Assembly: GCF_001644195.2 (NCBI RefSeq)
Contig: NZ_LWBL02000035.1
Coordinates: 1 to 54,213 of the forward strand
DNA length: 54,213 nt
Reading direction: 5' to 3'
Origin: Bacillus marinisedimentorum
GTDB lineage: Bacteria > Bacillota > Bacilli > Bacillales > Bacillaceae_O
The position numbers and the translations under genes were made by a program. The notes beneath the pieces are model-generated. The model was not told the DNA's origin. It did not search any database and worked only from the letters and a program-made list of their open reading frames with translations. Numbering within the stretch: position 1 is the stretch's first letter; each line of letters starts with the position of its first letter. This document shows positions 1 through 9,325 of the stretch, piece by piece.

Positions 1-165
1 GCGGGCGGGCGGTGGGCCTCGTCGCTCCTGTGGGGTCTCACCTGTCCCGCTAGTCCCGCAGGACATTGAATAAGCTTCCTCGAATTGACACCGCACGAAG
101 AAAATTGGTTTTTATTTTCGAGGAGTCTCGCACCTTCCACTCCAATCAACTAGTAAAAAAATCAA
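1..165 (-). repeat. dispersed GC-rich repeat, family A (minus orientation, left end cut)
   Basis: A non-coding stretch with the hallmarks of a GC-rich element common between Bacillaceae genes: GGGGTCTCACCTGTCCCGC near the left edge, GAGTCTCGCACCTTCCACTC near 124-143, then CAATCAAC. Read on the minus strand it matches the element at 6886-7115. The left end is cut by the window edge. Bases 166-343 hold nothing I can assign. Confidence 0.65.
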
Positions 166-343
166 CATTGAGCTTTAACACAGCCTTTTAGAAAGATGAC
201 ACAACTTATTGTCCGCTATGGAATTCGTATGTTAAAACGCATGAAGCATTGCTTATTGAGAAGGGTTTCGGTAGACAAGGGGTGTCCGTCCCCAAACAGC
301 CGTGAGCGCTGTCTTCCAAAACATATAGGATACATGTAAGCTA

Positions 344-372
344 TTTTAATACGGGAGCACCGCTGTTATAAT
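344..372 (+). promoter_or_regulatory. probable sigma-A promoter for the yqgQ unit
   Basis: A perfect -10 TATAAT lies at 367-372, about 20 bases before the yqgQ start. A weak -35 (TTTTAA, 344-349) sits 17 bases upstream. The -10 is convincing; the -35 is not. Confidence 0.45.
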
Positions 373-392
373 AGTCAGGTAGGTGATGATAA

Positions 393-605
393 ATGAAAAC
401 GATTTACGACGTGCAACAATTTTTAAAACAGTACGGGACAATTATATATATCGGTGACCGGGCCAGCGATCTGGAACTGATGGAAGATGAAATCCATGAA
501 TTGTATAAGTCGCAGCTGATCGAGACGAAAGATTACCAGATGGCTGTTCTGCTGCTGCGCCAGGAAGCCCGGAAGGCGAGGGAAAAAAATGAACAGTACG
601 ATTGA
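393..605 (+). CDS. yqgQ: YqgQ family protein (DUF910)
   Basis: A 70-residue soluble protein, strongly acidic in the middle (ASDLELMEDEIHELYKS) and basic near the C-terminus. This matches the small YqgQ family of Firmicutes, whose function is not established. B. subtilis has it just upstream of glcK, and glcK follows here after one extra gene. GTAGGTGATGATAAATG provides an SD-like GGTGAT before the ATG. The end of the gene overlaps the nitroreductase start by 17 bases, so the two are probably translationally coupled. Identification rests on length, composition and position. Confidence 0.8.
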   Translation: MKTIYDVQQFLKQYGTIIYIGDRASDLELMEDEIHELYKSQLIETKDYQMAVLLLRQEARKAREKNEQYD

Positions 606-1341
606 AACGATGTTGAACCACCGATCAATCCGTAAGTTTAAAGATCTGGAACTATCTAACAGCCAAGTAGAGATGATCGTAAAAGCTGCCCAGTCAGCTT
701 CTACTTCAAGCCATGTACAGGCTTATTCCATTATAGGTGTAACGGACATGGCAAAAAAGAGGAAGCTTGCTGAAATTGCAAAGGGCCAGAAATATGTGGA
801 ACAAAACGGACACTTTTTTGTGTTTTGTGCGGATTTGCACCGGCATGAAGTGATTGCCGATAAACGTGAACAAAAAGAGGTTTATGGAAATCTTGAAACA
901 GCGGAATCGTTCATGGTCGCTGTCATTGATGCAGCGCTTGCCGCCCAGAACGCCGCTGTGGCAGCTGAATCTATGGGGCTGGGCATATGCTACATAGGCG
1001 GGTTGCGTAATGATATGGAAGGCGTGGCGGATTTACTCGGTCTGCCGCAGCGTACGGCACCGCTCTTTGGGATGGCAGTCGGCTATCCAGATCAGGATCC
1101 CGGAAGGAAGCCGCGGCTTCCTGCAGCCGCTGTTTATCACGAGAACGAATACATGAAGGATCGGGAAAAGACCGCTCGGCTGCTGGATCAGTATGACAGG
1201 GAAATGCAAGATTATTACATCGCCAGAACGGGCGGCAAACGAAAGGACACGTGGAGCGGCATGATGGCCGGGATGTTCTCAGAGCCGAAACGGACATACA
1301 TAAAATCCTTTTTGAAGCGGATCGGGTTTCCTTTTAATTAA
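589..1341 (+). CDS. NADPH-dependent FMN nitroreductase (NfsA/Frp type)
   Basis: A 250-residue flavin oxidoreductase. The N-terminal MLNHRSIRKFKD and the following AQSASTSSHVQAYSIIGV are typical of the FMN-binding start of the NfsA/FRP nitroreductases. A central GLGICYIGGLRND and the C-terminal GMAVGYPD.DPGRKPRLP also fit the family. Members reduce nitroaromatics, quinones or FMN with NADPH as cytoplasmic homodimers. The start codon overlaps yqgQ, preceded by GGCGAGGG. This gene is not between yqgQ and glcK in B. subtilis, so it is a lineage-specific insertion. The physiological substrate cannot be read from sequence. Confidence 0.88.
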   Translation: MNSTIETMLNHRSIRKFKDLELSNSQVEMIVKAAQSASTSSHVQAYSIIGVTDMAKKRKLAEIAKGQKYVEQNGHFFVFCADLHRHEVIADKREQKEVYGNLETAESFMVAVIDAALAAQNAAVAAESMGLGICYIGGLRNDMEGVADLLGLPQRTAPLFGMAVGYPDQDPGRKPRLPAAAVYHENEYMKDREKTARLLDQYDREMQDYYIARTGGKRKDTWSGMMAGMFSEPKRTYIKSFLKRIGFPFN

Positions 1342-1628
1342 TGGCTGGATTTCAATTGTGATTTTTTAAAAAAATGTCGAACTTGTGCTGAAGGTTGATG
1401 CAGTACCTATAGCGGTAATCAACACCCGCATTTCAAAGCGCCGTATTAAAAACATTAAAAACAACCCATCAGGGCTTTCTGTGGAAAAACGAATGAATAG
1501 AGAATGTGAAGCTGGGAACGGGAGGAAGCCGCGGTCATATATAAGCGGATAGCGGACGGTTAGCATGAATCGATGTCATTATTAAGCTTAAACTGAGCCT
1601 CATAAATAGACAGAGAAGGTGGAAAGTT

Positions 1629-2597
1629 ATGAAAAAAGACTGGCTTGCGGGTGTAGACCTGGGCGGGACCACAATTAAATTGGCTTTTACGGACCTATAT
1701 GGTGATATCATCACAAAATGGGAAATAACAACGGATACATCTGATCAGGGTAAAAATATCACTGAAGACATCGCCCGTACCATAGATGAAAAGCTTGATG
1801 AACTGAAAGAAAGTAAAGGCCGGCTTGCTGGAATCGGAATGGGAGCTCCGGGTTTCATCAACATGGAAACCGGGTTCATTTATCAAGCTGTCAATATCGG
1901 ATGGAAAGACTTTCCGCTTAAAGACCGCCTTGAAATAGAGACAGGGCTGCCTGTCACTGTAGATAATGATGCCAACATCGCTGCCATCGGCGAAATGTGG
2001 AAAGGCGCCGGAGACGGGGCGAGGGATTTGCTTGCTGTCACGCTTGGAACCGGTGTCGGCGGCGGCATTATTGCCAATGGGGAGATTTTGCATGGAACCA
2101 ACGGGATGGCCGGGGAGATCGGGCATATCACATCCATCCCTGAGGGGGGGGCACGCTGCAATTGCGGTAAGACGGGCTGCCTGGAAACAATTGCTTCGGC
2201 TACAGGAATTGTCAGGGTTGCGCGTGAAAAGCTTGCTGAAGCAGAATCCGTGAGTGAGCTTGCCAAAATAACAGCTGACGGCAGTCCGTTAACCTCCCGT
2301 GATGTGTTTACCGCAGCAGAAGCCGGTGATGCGCTTGCGGCAGAGGTGGTGGATGAGGTGATGTTCCATCTTGGCCTTGCACTGGCCAATCTGGCAAACG
2401 CGATAAATCCGAGCAAAATCGTAATTGGCGGCGGGGTTTCAAAGGCCGGTGCCGCATTAATTGATCCGCTGGAAAAGCATTTTAAGAGATTTGCGCTTCC
2501 GAGAGTGTATGAAGGAGCGGAAATTGCCGCCGCCACCCTCGGGAATGATGCTGGTGTAATCGGCGGAGCGTTCCTCGCTAAAAACCGTACCAAATAG
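1629..2597 (+). CDS. glcK: glucokinase, ROK family
   Basis: A 322-residue ROK kinase that phosphorylates glucose with ATP to glucose-6-phosphate in the cytoplasm. The phosphate-binding motif DLGGTTIK lies near residue 10. The catalytic Asp is in DNDAN (about residue 114), followed by [13 protein letters not shown]. The ROK zinc site appears as CNCGKTGC (Cys 177, 179, 184). Length matches B. subtilis GlcK. The ATG follows GAAGGTGGAAAGTT, a good SD. One oddity is a run of eight G bases (about 2144-2151) just before the zinc motif, a slip-prone tract inside an essential part of the enzyme. A strong terminator follows. Confidence 0.95.
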   Translation: MKKDWLAGVDLGGTTIKLAFTDLYGDIITKWEITTDTSDQGKNITEDIARTIDEKLDELKESKGRLAGIGMGAPGFINMETGFIYQAVNIGWKDFPLKDRLEIETGLPVTVDNDANIAAIGEMWKGAGDGARDLLAVTLGTGVGGGIIANGEILHGTNGMAGEIGHITSIPEGGARCNCGKTGCLETIASATGIVRVAREKLAEAESVSELAKITADGSPLTSRDVFTAAEAGDALAAEVVDEVMFHLGLALANLANAINPSKIVIGGGVSKAGAALIDPLEKHFKRFALPRVYEGAEIAAATLGNDAGVIGGAFLAKNRTK

Positions 2598-2607
2598 TAA
2601 GAAGGTG

Positions 2608-2644
2608 AACCTTTTTGAGCAGAAATGCCCAAAAAGGTTTTTTG
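2608..2644 (+). terminator. Rho-independent terminator of glcK
   Basis: The stem AACCTTTTTG / CAAAAAGGTT around a 12-base loop is followed by a T run, 11 bases after the glcK stop. Confidence 0.85.
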
Positions 2645-2708
2645 TCCCCGTATAGAAGGATGAACTTCAGCAAGGAAGTGGTTCTGCGGAGTTGCCGCAT
2701 TTAGCAAA

Positions 2709-2765
2709 GGGCAACTGTGCATCTGCCTTAGTCTAAAAGCTCGCCGATCGGCGAGTTTTCTTTAT
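2709..2765 (+). repeat. family B terminator-like repeat, copy 1
   Basis: Contains GGGCAACT, a CTAAAAG box, the perfect hairpin CTCGCCGATCGGCGAG and the tail TTTTCTTTAT. It lies downstream of the glcK terminator and could act as a second terminator. The same element recurs five more times in the window. Confidence 0.75.
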
Positions 2766-3049
2766 GGCTCCTGGATTTCTGTTTTGGACTGTGAAAGAGT
2801 GTAGAATCAGCCTCACTTCAGCGGGAAAACCGGGCTGGACAAGTCCTTGCTGGGAGAAGCGAACGAGGGGGGTTGAGTGAGCGGCAAGATGACGAATGCT
2901 TTTGAACTGCAGAAATGGAAGTCTCCCTGTCAATCAAAACTCGTACGAATGAAAATAACTATAAACTTTAAGATTGTTAATGCCGGTCATTTTAAGACCA
3001 AACCATACTTAAAAGGTTGGCTGTATTAAAGGAGACTTTTGATCTTGCA

Positions 3050-3290
3050 CGATGTTGATTGGAGCGGAAATTGCGGCATCTTCGAAAAGCTCCGCTTGTC
3101 CTCTGTGCGGGGAGAATTCATGGAAGGTTTTCCAGGGCGGAACCAGCGGGACAGGTGAGACCCCTCAGAAGCGTTTTCCGCTATGATGATGTTCACCATC
3201 CTTTGGCAAAGAAGACGGGAAATGAAGCAAGAATGGATGTTGCATGAATATCCATAGTGAAAGCGAGTACCTGCAGCGGAAATCAACAAT
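3050..3290 (+). repeat. family A repeat, degenerate copy
   Basis: Begins with GTTGATTGGAGCGGAA, passes through AGCGGGACAGGTGAGACCCC and ends with GTGAAAGCGAGTACCTGC plus AGCGGAAATCAAC. The outer parts match the copy at 6886-7115 while the middle has diverged. Bases 2766-3049 carry nothing I can support as a gene. Confidence 0.6.
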
Positions 3291-3484
3291 TCGTTTGACT
3301 TAGATCAGAAATTTTAAGAAGAAGTAAATCTATTATTAAGGACCAGGGCCTTATTTTTTCGTCATCTTTTGACATTCCCCCCGTTTTCCACTGGCAATAT
3401 TCGTATATTATGACAAGTCAAAGAAGGGAAAATTAAAAATAAGTGAAACCTTTCCGTTTTTAAGCCGTCTAATAGGTTTAGCGG

Positions 3485-3510
3485 AACATTGTAAAGGATA
3501 TTACAATGTT
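3485..3510. promoter_or_regulatory. perfect 10-bp inverted repeat upstream of the LTA-synthase-like gene
   Basis: AACATTGTAA and TTACAATGTT are separated by six bases (AGGATA), about 145 bases before the next start codon. There is no T-run, so a terminator is unlikely and an operator or mRNA hairpin is more plausible. The core resembles the GlnR/TnrA consensus TGTNA-N7-TNACA but is one base too short between half-sites. No known operator fits exactly. Confidence 0.45.
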
Positions 3511-3655
3511 GTTCAGATATTAAATAGAATGAAAAGGATTTGCCAAATCGTAAAAAAAGGATTAAGATATTCTTTGTTATAAAAATACCTAAACATGACA
3601 TTTCCAAAAATGTAAATAAAAGGCACCATAAAACAGATTTAAATGGAGGTTCATC

Positions 3656-5521
3656 ATGAAAGAGAAAAAATGGTCCAAGTATATGTTGATCGTATCAGCA
3701 ATAGTCATGTTGTGGATCAAAACTTATATTGTCTATAAAACTAGCTTTGATATAACGATTGAAAATGGCATGCAGGAATTTATCCTGTTTATCAACCCGC
3801 TAAGCTCAGCACTGCTGTTTATTGGGCTGGCATTGTTCTCGAGCGGGAAAATGAGGAACGGCCTTGTGGTTTTCGCCAGTTTTCTGGCAGCGTTCGTCCT
3901 GTTTGCCAATGTCGTTTACTACCGCTTTTTCACTGATTTCATCACGATTCCGGTATTGTTCCAGACAAGCAACATGGGGGATCTGGGCGGCAGCATTTTT
4001 GAGCTTATCCGTCCGGTCGACATCCTGATGTTTATTGATACAATCATTCTGGCACTCATCGTTTTCAAAGGGAAGGTTTCCACAGGTAATGTCAAGCTTC
4101 CTGTGAAACTGGGTGTCGTCGGCCTTGCAGTCCTGATGTTTTTCGTCAACCTCTCGCTGTCTGAAGGAGAACGGTCAGATTTGCTGACACGTACGTTCGA
4201 CCGTGAAATCCTTGTTAAAAATATCGGAACCTATAACTATCATATCTATGATGCCGTGCTGCAGTCCAAAACGAAAGCACAGCGGGCCTTTGCTGACAGC
4301 AGCCAGATGTCTGAAGTTGAAAACTATGTAAGGGCTAATCAGAAGAAACCGAATGAAGACTTGTTCGGCGCCGCCAAGGGGAAAAATGTGATTCTTATAT
4401 CCATGGAATCAACCCAGAGCTTTGTCATCAACAATAAAATCAACGGCGAGGAAATTACACCGTTTTTGAATGATCTGATTGAAGACAGTTACTACTTCGA
4501 GAATTTTTATCACCAGACCGGGCAGGGAAAGACTTCCGATGCTGAGTTCCTTATTGATAATTCCCTGTATCCGATGCCGCGAGGGGCGGTGTTCTTTACA
4601 CATTCACAAAATGAATATAATGCCTCACCGGAAATCCTGAAAAATAACGGGTACTATTCAGCGGTATTCCATGCGAATAACAAAAGTTTCTGGAACCGTG
4701 ACATCATGTACAATGCAATGGGATATGACAAATATTTTTCACTGCGCTATTATGATGTGAATGAAGAAAATTCGGTTGGCTGGGGTCTTAAAGACAAAGA
4801 GTTTTTTGATCAGTCTGTTGAAATGATGAAAGATCTTCCTCAGCCTTTTTACACGAAATTCCTGAGCCTGACAAATCACTTCCCGTTTGAATTGCATGAA
4901 GAGGATAAAATGGTTGATGAATTCAACTCCAACAGCCGTACACTGAACCGCTACTTCCCGACGGTGCGATACACTGATGAAGCGCTGAAACACTTTTTCC
5001 AGCGTCTGAAAGACGAAGGGCTGTATGAGGATTCGGTCATCATCATTTACGGTGATCATTACGGCATTTCTGAAAACCATAATACAGCAATGGGACAGTT
5101 TCTCGGCAGGGATATCACACCGTTTGAAAGTGTGCAGCTTCAGCGGGTGCCGTTTATCATTCACATTCCAGGCCATGAGGACGACAGGACCATCTCAACT
5201 GTTTCCGGACAGATTGATATAAAACCTACAATCCTGCACTTGCTTGGGATAGAAACGAATAATGATATCCAGCTCGGCACAGACCTTTTCTCGCCGAACA
5301 AGCAGGAATTGACGGTGCTTCGTGACGGCAGCTTCATTACAAAAGATTATGTGTATACCGATAATACTTGTTATGATAAAGCGACAGGAGACAAAGCAGA
5401 TGGTGCCAACTGTGAACCGTTCCTGACAAAAGCAAAACAGGAGCTTCAATATTCCGATGAGATCATATATGGAGATCTGCTCAGGTTTATTGATGATCAA
5501 AGAGAAAATTCCACCCCATAA
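3656..5521 (+). CDS. yqgS: LTA synthase family sulfatase-fold protein (YqgS-like)
   Basis: A 621-residue polytopic enzyme of the LtaS family, which moves glycerol-phosphate from phosphatidylglycerol onto lipoteichoic acid or its primer outside the membrane. Roughly five N-terminal hydrophobic segments (to about residue 165) are followed by a linker and an extracellular sulfatase-fold domain. The metal-site Glu is in SMEST (E251), the catalytic Thr in [10 protein letters not shown] (T293), and the metal-binding Asp-His in YGDHYG (D467/H468). An AFA sequence about residue 212 could be a signal-peptidase site, as in LtaS. The ATG follows ATGGAGGTTCATC. It sits where B. subtilis has yqgS, and paralogues probably exist elsewhere. 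Confidence 0.92.
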   Translation: MKEKKWSKYMLIVSAIVMLWIKTYIVYKTSFDITIENGMQEFILFINPLSSALLFIGLALFSSGKMRNGLVVFASFLAAFVLFANVVYYRFFTDFITIPVLFQTSNMGDLGGSIFELIRPVDILMFIDTIILALIVFKGKVSTGNVKLPVKLGVVGLAVLMFFVNLSLSEGERSDLLTRTFDREILVKNIGTYNYHIYDAVLQSKTKAQRAFADSSQMSEVENYVRANQKKPNEDLFGAAKGKNVILISMESTQSFVINNKINGEEITPFLNDLIEDSYYFENFYHQTGQGKTSDAEFLIDNSLYPMPRGAVFFTHSQNEYNASPEILKNNGYYSAVFHANNKSFWNRDIMYNAMGYDKYFSLRYYDVNEENSVGWGLKDKEFFDQSVEMMKDLPQPFYTKFLSLTNHFPFELHEEDKMVDEFNSNSRTLNRYFPTVRYTDEALKHFFQRLKDEGLYEDSVIIIYGDHYGISENHNTAMGQFLGRDITPFESVQLQRVPFIIHIPGHEDDRTISTVSGQIDIKPTILHLLGIETNNDIQLGTDLFSPNKQELTVLRDGSFITKDYVYTDNTCYDKATGDKADGANCEPFLTKAKQELQYSDEIIYGDLLRFIDDQRENSTP

Positions 5522-5528
5522 CAAAATG

Positions 5529-5558
5529 CCCCGGTCCTATACAGGATCGGGGTTTTTT
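5529..5558 (+). terminator. Rho-independent terminator after yqgS
   Basis: CCCCGGTCCT / AGGATCGGGG is followed by six T bases, just after the stop codon. Confidence 0.9.
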
Positions 5559-5610
5559 AATGAAAAATTCATCCTGATATGCAGGCTTCTCCCAAACGGA
5601 AAATAACTGG

Positions 5611-5639
5611 CAATAACTTCTCTGCTTCAGTCATAGATA
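5611..5639 (+). promoter_or_regulatory. possible sporulation (sigma-E-like) promoter for the M14 peptidase
   Basis: CAATAAC, then 14 bases, then CATAGATA resembles the mother-cell -35/-10 pattern, about 33 bases before the start. The -10 departs from CATACANT, so this is tentative. Confidence 0.28.
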
Positions 5640-5672
5640 TGAAAATAGGGAATTGTACAGGGAGGGGAAGTT

Positions 5673-6863
5673 ATGGATATAAGAGTAAGGCGGGGAGACA
5701 CATTCTGGTACTACAGTAAATTGTTCGGTATTCCAATCCGCCTGATTTTGGATTCCAACCGTCAACTGCCGCCAGAAGCAGTTCCGGTCGGAAGCGTCAT
5801 CAAGATTCCGGGTTATCAAACACAGCAGTATACGATAAAAAGAGGGGACACATTGTATAAACTGGCAATATCCCGCGGGCTGCCGCTTGATGCGGTGCTA
5901 TTACTCAATCAACAAGTCAGTCCCGAAAATTTGCAGCCTGGCGATCAAGTGCAGCTCCCATCAAGGATCACAAAACCGGTGGTGGAGGGCCAACGGGAGT
6001 ATGGAAGCGGTGATGTGCAGCGCGATCTTAATGCCCTGCTTGAAATTTATCCGTTTTTACGCCGTGAAACAGCCGGCAAGTCTGTTCTTGAAAACGATAT
6101 TACCGAAGTGAGGGCCGGTTCAGGACCGAAAAAAGTCCATGTCAACGGGTCCTTTCACGCAAATGAATGGATTACTACCCCGATAATCATGACTTTTTTA
6201 AATGATTATTTACTGTCTCTGACGAATAACACGCCAATAAGGGGATTATATACCCTTCCGCTTTATGAAATGACAGAGCTGTCACTAGTGCCGCTGGTGA
6301 ACCCCGATGGTGTTGATCTGGTCCTGGATGGTCCTCCTGTACAGGAACCGTACCGATCGCTTGTCACCGAACTCAATAAAGGAAGTGAAGACTTTTCCGG
6401 CTGGAAAGCGAATATAAGAGGTGTCGACTTAAATAACCAGTATCCCGCCCGCTGGGAAGTCGAAAAGGAACGGAAACCAACCGCGCCTGCTCCGCGTGAT
6501 TATCCTGGTGAGGCGCCGTTGACCGAACCGGAAGCCATTGCGATGGCTGAACTTACACGGCGGCGGGATTTCAGCCGGGTACTGGCTTTTCACACCCAGG
6601 GGGAAGAAATCTATTGGGGATATTTAAATATGGAACCCCCGGAAGCTGAGACGATCGTAAAGGAATTCCAGCGGGTAAGCGGCTATAAGCCGGTCCGGTT
6701 CATCGATAGTTATGCAGGATATAAAGATTGGTTTATCCAGGAGTGGAGGCGTCCGGGTTACACTGTCGAACTCGGTGAAGGCGTAAACCCGCTTCCGCTC
6801 AGCCAGTTTGATGAAATATACCAAGAAAGTCTCGGCATTTTCCTTGCATCACTCTATATGTGA
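5673..6863 (+). CDS. yqgT: LysM-M14 gamma-D-glutamyl-L-diamino acid endopeptidase (YqgT-like)
   Basis: A 396-residue peptidase with two N-terminal LysM repeats (about residues 1-46 and 48-93; note the repeated RRGDTFWYYSK / KRGDTLYKLA) and an M14 zinc carboxypeptidase domain. Zinc ligands are His162 and Glu165 in FHANEW and His307 in AFHTQGEE; the catalytic Glu is E366 in VELGEG. The family (endopeptidase I) cuts the gamma-D-Glu to diaminopimelate bond of peptidoglycan peptides. There is no signal peptide, as in the sporulation enzyme of Lysinibacillus sphaericus. The ATG follows ACAGGGAGGGGAAGTT. A role in spore wall-peptide turnover is inference. Confidence 0.92.
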   Translation: MDIRVRRGDTFWYYSKLFGIPIRLILDSNRQLPPEAVPVGSVIKIPGYQTQQYTIKRGDTLYKLAISRGLPLDAVLLLNQQVSPENLQPGDQVQLPSRITKPVVEGQREYGSGDVQRDLNALLEIYPFLRRETAGKSVLENDITEVRAGSGPKKVHVNGSFHANEWITTPIIMTFLNDYLLSLTNNTPIRGLYTLPLYEMTELSLVPLVNPDGVDLVLDGPPVQEPYRSLVTELNKGSEDFSGWKANIRGVDLNNQYPARWEVEKERKPTAPAPRDYPGEAPLTEPEAIAMAELTRRRDFSRVLAFHTQGEEIYWGYLNMEPPEAETIVKEFQRVSGYKPVRFIDSYAGYKDWFIQEWRRPGYTVELGEGVNPLPLSQFDEIYQESLGIFLASLYM

Positions 6864-6885
6864 TTGTTTTAAATTTTGGCTGTGT

Positions 6886-7115
6886 TAACGCTCAATGTTG
6901 ATTTTTCACCAGTTGATTGGAATGGAAGGTGCGAGACTCCGGCGGGACTAGCGGGACAGGTGAGGCCCCGCAAGAGCGATAGCGATGAGGAGGCTCAGCG
7001 CCCGCCCCGCGGCAAAGAAGACACTGTGAGTGCGACCGGAGGGAAGCAGAAACGGATGTCGCACTTGTGCCCTTGGGTGAAAGCGAGTACCTGCAACGGA
7101 AATCAACACTAGCGT
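6886..7115 (+). repeat. family A repeat, most complete copy
   Basis: A GC-rich non-coding element filling the gap between yqgT and yqgU. It runs from CAATGTTGATT through GGTGCGAGACTCCGGCGGGA, GGACAGGTGAGGCCCCGC, GAGGAGGCTCAGCGCCCGCC and CCGCGGCAAAG, and ends GCGAGTACCTGC-AACGGAAATCAAC. This layout matches a repeat very common in Bacillus intergenic regions. No protein-coding signature or transposase is visible. Confidence 0.75.
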
Positions 7116-7196
7116 TTAAAAGAGCCTAAATTTTAAATTGATTTGAAACATTCTGCCCTTCATAATCGTATATATAGAGATTGGGTGGGATGCTAA

Positions 7197-8327
7197 GTGA
7201 AAAAAATGATCTGGCTTTCAGCGGCGGGATTGCTTGTCCTCTCTTTAATGACCGGGTGTACGGATGTATGGAATGGGAACACAGCCCGGGACTTATCCGA
7301 ACGGCAGCAGCCGGTTCTGCGCCAAAAAGAAATCTCGCCTTCGTTTTTGGCGAAAGAAACAATCATGCCGCTTAAAATCAGCCGGGAAGAATTCAATACG
7401 GTATCCGGCTGGTATGATGTTGAAACCATTTTATACTATACTGCCAGCAATGAAGTGTACACGTATAATATTTATACCGGAGAAAATGAAATTTTTCATA
7501 AATCAGATCAGCCGGTCGTTGCCATACAGCCAAACCCTGACCGTTCGCTCTTCTATATCCACAAAGCGGTGTCAGTAACGGAGTCAGCTGTAGAAGTGCT
7601 TGACGCGAAAGGGAAATCGATTTATAGGTGGGAAGGGAAAGCGAGTGAACTTGACATTGTATGGAATCCATATGCTCCATATACGTTAATGCTTACCGCC
7701 TTTCATCAGGACTGGAGCTATACGATGGAATATATTAATGTTGATACGGGCAAAAGTAAACCCGTTGAAATCGAAGTTCCATTTATCCGGTGGCTCGATG
7801 AAAAAAGGGCTGCTTATTTACAGTGGGACCAGGAAACGGATTCTTTTGAGGCCCCCCTTTATGCATTTGACGTTGATACAGCAACATCAACGAATCTACA
7901 AAATCAGGCTGTCGGTTTTTTTACATTTGAAAACCGGCTGGTTATGATTGATATTCAGGGTGATGGTGTTTCAACGTACCGTTTTTATGATAATAGGGGC
8001 ACTGAGCTCCTCCATTCTGAAATCGTCCCCGTCCTTGAAACATATTCTGAACATTTCTGGGTACCCGAATTCAGTTACTATCGTGAACACGATACGTTTG
8101 TTTATTTCAGGCCGGCCAGGTCCGGCGATTTGTTCCAATACCACGACGGCTTTATTCTGACCTCACTCTCCCTTAAAACAGGGGAAAGTGAGGAACTCGT
8201 CAAGCTTGAAGATAACTTTCCGCTTCGTCATTCTCCGGATGGGAAACATATTTTGTTTGGTTATCAGCTGGAAAACATTATTCAGCTTGATTCGATGAAT
8301 ATCCTCTCGATCGTGAGGGAACCCTGA
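7197..8327 (+). CDS. yqgU: YqgU-like lipoprotein
   Basis: A 376-residue secreted lipoprotein of unknown function. The signal peptide MKKMIWLSAAGLLVLSLMTGC ends in a clear lipobox with the lipidated Cys at residue 21. The mature part is rich in aromatic residues with recurring YxxDxxTG-type segments (YNIYTGENE, INVDTGKSK, FDVDTATST, LSLKTGESE). These suggest a beta-propeller built from tandem blades. The start is GTG, preceded by GGGTGGGATGCTAA; an ATG four codons in would shorten the basic n-region. It sits in the same place as B. subtilis yqgU. Extracytoplasmic anchoring is certain, function is not. Confidence 0.8.
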   Translation: MKKMIWLSAAGLLVLSLMTGCTDVWNGNTARDLSERQQPVLRQKEISPSFLAKETIMPLKISREEFNTVSGWYDVETILYYTASNEVYTYNIYTGENEIFHKSDQPVVAIQPNPDRSLFYIHKAVSVTESAVEVLDAKGKSIYRWEGKASELDIVWNPYAPYTLMLTAFHQDWSYTMEYINVDTGKSKPVEIEVPFIRWLDEKRAAYLQWDQETDSFEAPLYAFDVDTATSTNLQNQAVGFFTFENRLVMIDIQGDGVSTYRFYDNRGTELLHSEIVPVLETYSEHFWVPEFSYYREHDTFVYFRPARSGDLFQYHDGFILTSLSLKTGESEELVKLEDNFPLRHSPDGKHILFGYQLENIIQLDSMNILSIVREP

Positions 8328-8411
8328 GGCGCTGTTCCGGTTTCTTTTGTGCTGTATAAATTGATTTCATGCAGCGGACAAATCTAATAATAGAGAAAAG
8401 TGAAGCCGGAC

Positions 8412-8457
8412 CTCTGCCTTCGCCTAAAAGCTCGCCAATCTGCGAGTTTTCTTTATT
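8412..8457 (+). repeat. family B terminator-like repeat, copy 2
   Basis: CTCTGCCTTCGCCTAAAAG, then the hairpin CTCGCCAATCTGCGAG (one mismatch) and TTTTCTTTATT. It lies 85 bases after the yqgU stop, where no other terminator is evident, so it may be the real terminator. Confidence 0.72.
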
Positions 8458-8550
8458 TATGCAAGTAACTCGTTATACTATAATGATGAAGACGCCAGTT
8501 CATTTCCTGCAGACAAACAGAGAAGTCAGTGATAAAGCGAGTTGAATAAG

Positions 8551-9255
8551 ATGGCAGCATTATTTTCCTTAAAAGATGTATCAACCCCAATACTCCATAA
8601 CCTTTCACTTGATGTAAAAACCGGAAACTTTTTGACGCTGATCGGACCTTCGGGTGCGGGTAAGAGCAGTTTGCTTTTTTTATTGAACAGGCTGAATGAC
8701 CCGGCCGATGGAGAAATTTTTTATTTGGATAAGCCTCTTGATGAGTATCCGATTACCGTACTGAGGAGAAAAGTGGGGATGGTGTTCCAATCAGCGAACC
8801 TCTTTCCAGGCACGGTCCGTGATAACCTTAAATATGGTCCTTCACTTTCCGGAAGCTGGTCCGACGGTAAGGCGAGCAGACTTCTCCAACAGGTCCGTCT
8901 GCCGAATGACTTACTCGACAGAGATGTTGACAGGCTGTCAGGCGGGGAAAAGCAGCGGGTGGCAATGGCACGCACGCTTGCAAACGAACCGGAGGTCCTG
9001 TTGCTTGATGAACCGACGAGCGCGCTTGACGAAAGAACGACAGAAGCGATTGAGGAGGTCCTGATGGAGCTTCAGCAAAAAAACGGGACTACGATCATTA
9101 TGGTAACTCATGACCTTGAGCAGGCTGAGCGGCTCGGAAATCGGACGGTGTTTCTGGAAAACGGCCGGATTCTTGAAGAAGGGCTGACTGCCGAGTTGTT
9201 TACCAGTCCTCGGAGTGAAAGGCTTAAATCTTTCTTATACGGCAATGGTGACTGA
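8551..9255 (+). CDS. ABC transporter ATP-binding protein (FetA/YbbL-like)
   Basis: A 234-residue cytoplasmic ATPase. Walker A is GPSGAGKSS (residues 32-40), the Q-loop is VFQSANLF, the signature is LSGGEKQRVAMARTLA, and Walker B with D-loop is VLLLDEPTSALDE; the switch His is in VTHDLEQ. It is followed 70 bases later by a FetB/UPF0014 permease, the pairing seen in E. coli FetAB, which is implicated in iron export. The start is uncertain: a TTG three codons earlier has no spaced SD, so the ATG after AAGCGAG was chosen. The substrate cannot be inferred beyond the family link. Confidence 0.9.
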   Translation: MAALFSLKDVSTPILHNLSLDVKTGNFLTLIGPSGAGKSSLLFLLNRLNDPADGEIFYLDKPLDEYPITVLRRKVGMVFQSANLFPGTVRDNLKYGPSLSGSWSDGKASRLLQQVRLPNDLLDRDVDRLSGGEKQRVAMARTLANEPEVLLLDEPTSALDERTTEAIEEVLMELQQKNGTTIIMVTHDLEQAERLGNRTVFLENGRILEEGLTAELFTSPRSERLKSFLYGNGD

Positions 9256-9325
9256 AAACCGGCAAGGCTCTCAACTTTGTAGAATCATCATCAGCCGACA
9301 TGCAAGTCAGTAAGGAGCACATGTT

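Noticed and set aside
1883-2722. Long open frame of 279 codons on the minus strand across glcK
   Set aside because: It is the shadow of a clearly coding ROK kinase; composition is Ser/Ala/Pro-rich without motifs and there is no SD.
3059-3247. Short open frames in the 2.7-3.6 kb gap
   Set aside because: They lie within a family A repeat and have no SD or protein-like composition.
3488-3507. GlnR/TnrA operator
   Set aside because: The half-sites TGTAA and TTACA are separated by six rather than seven bases, so the match is not exact.
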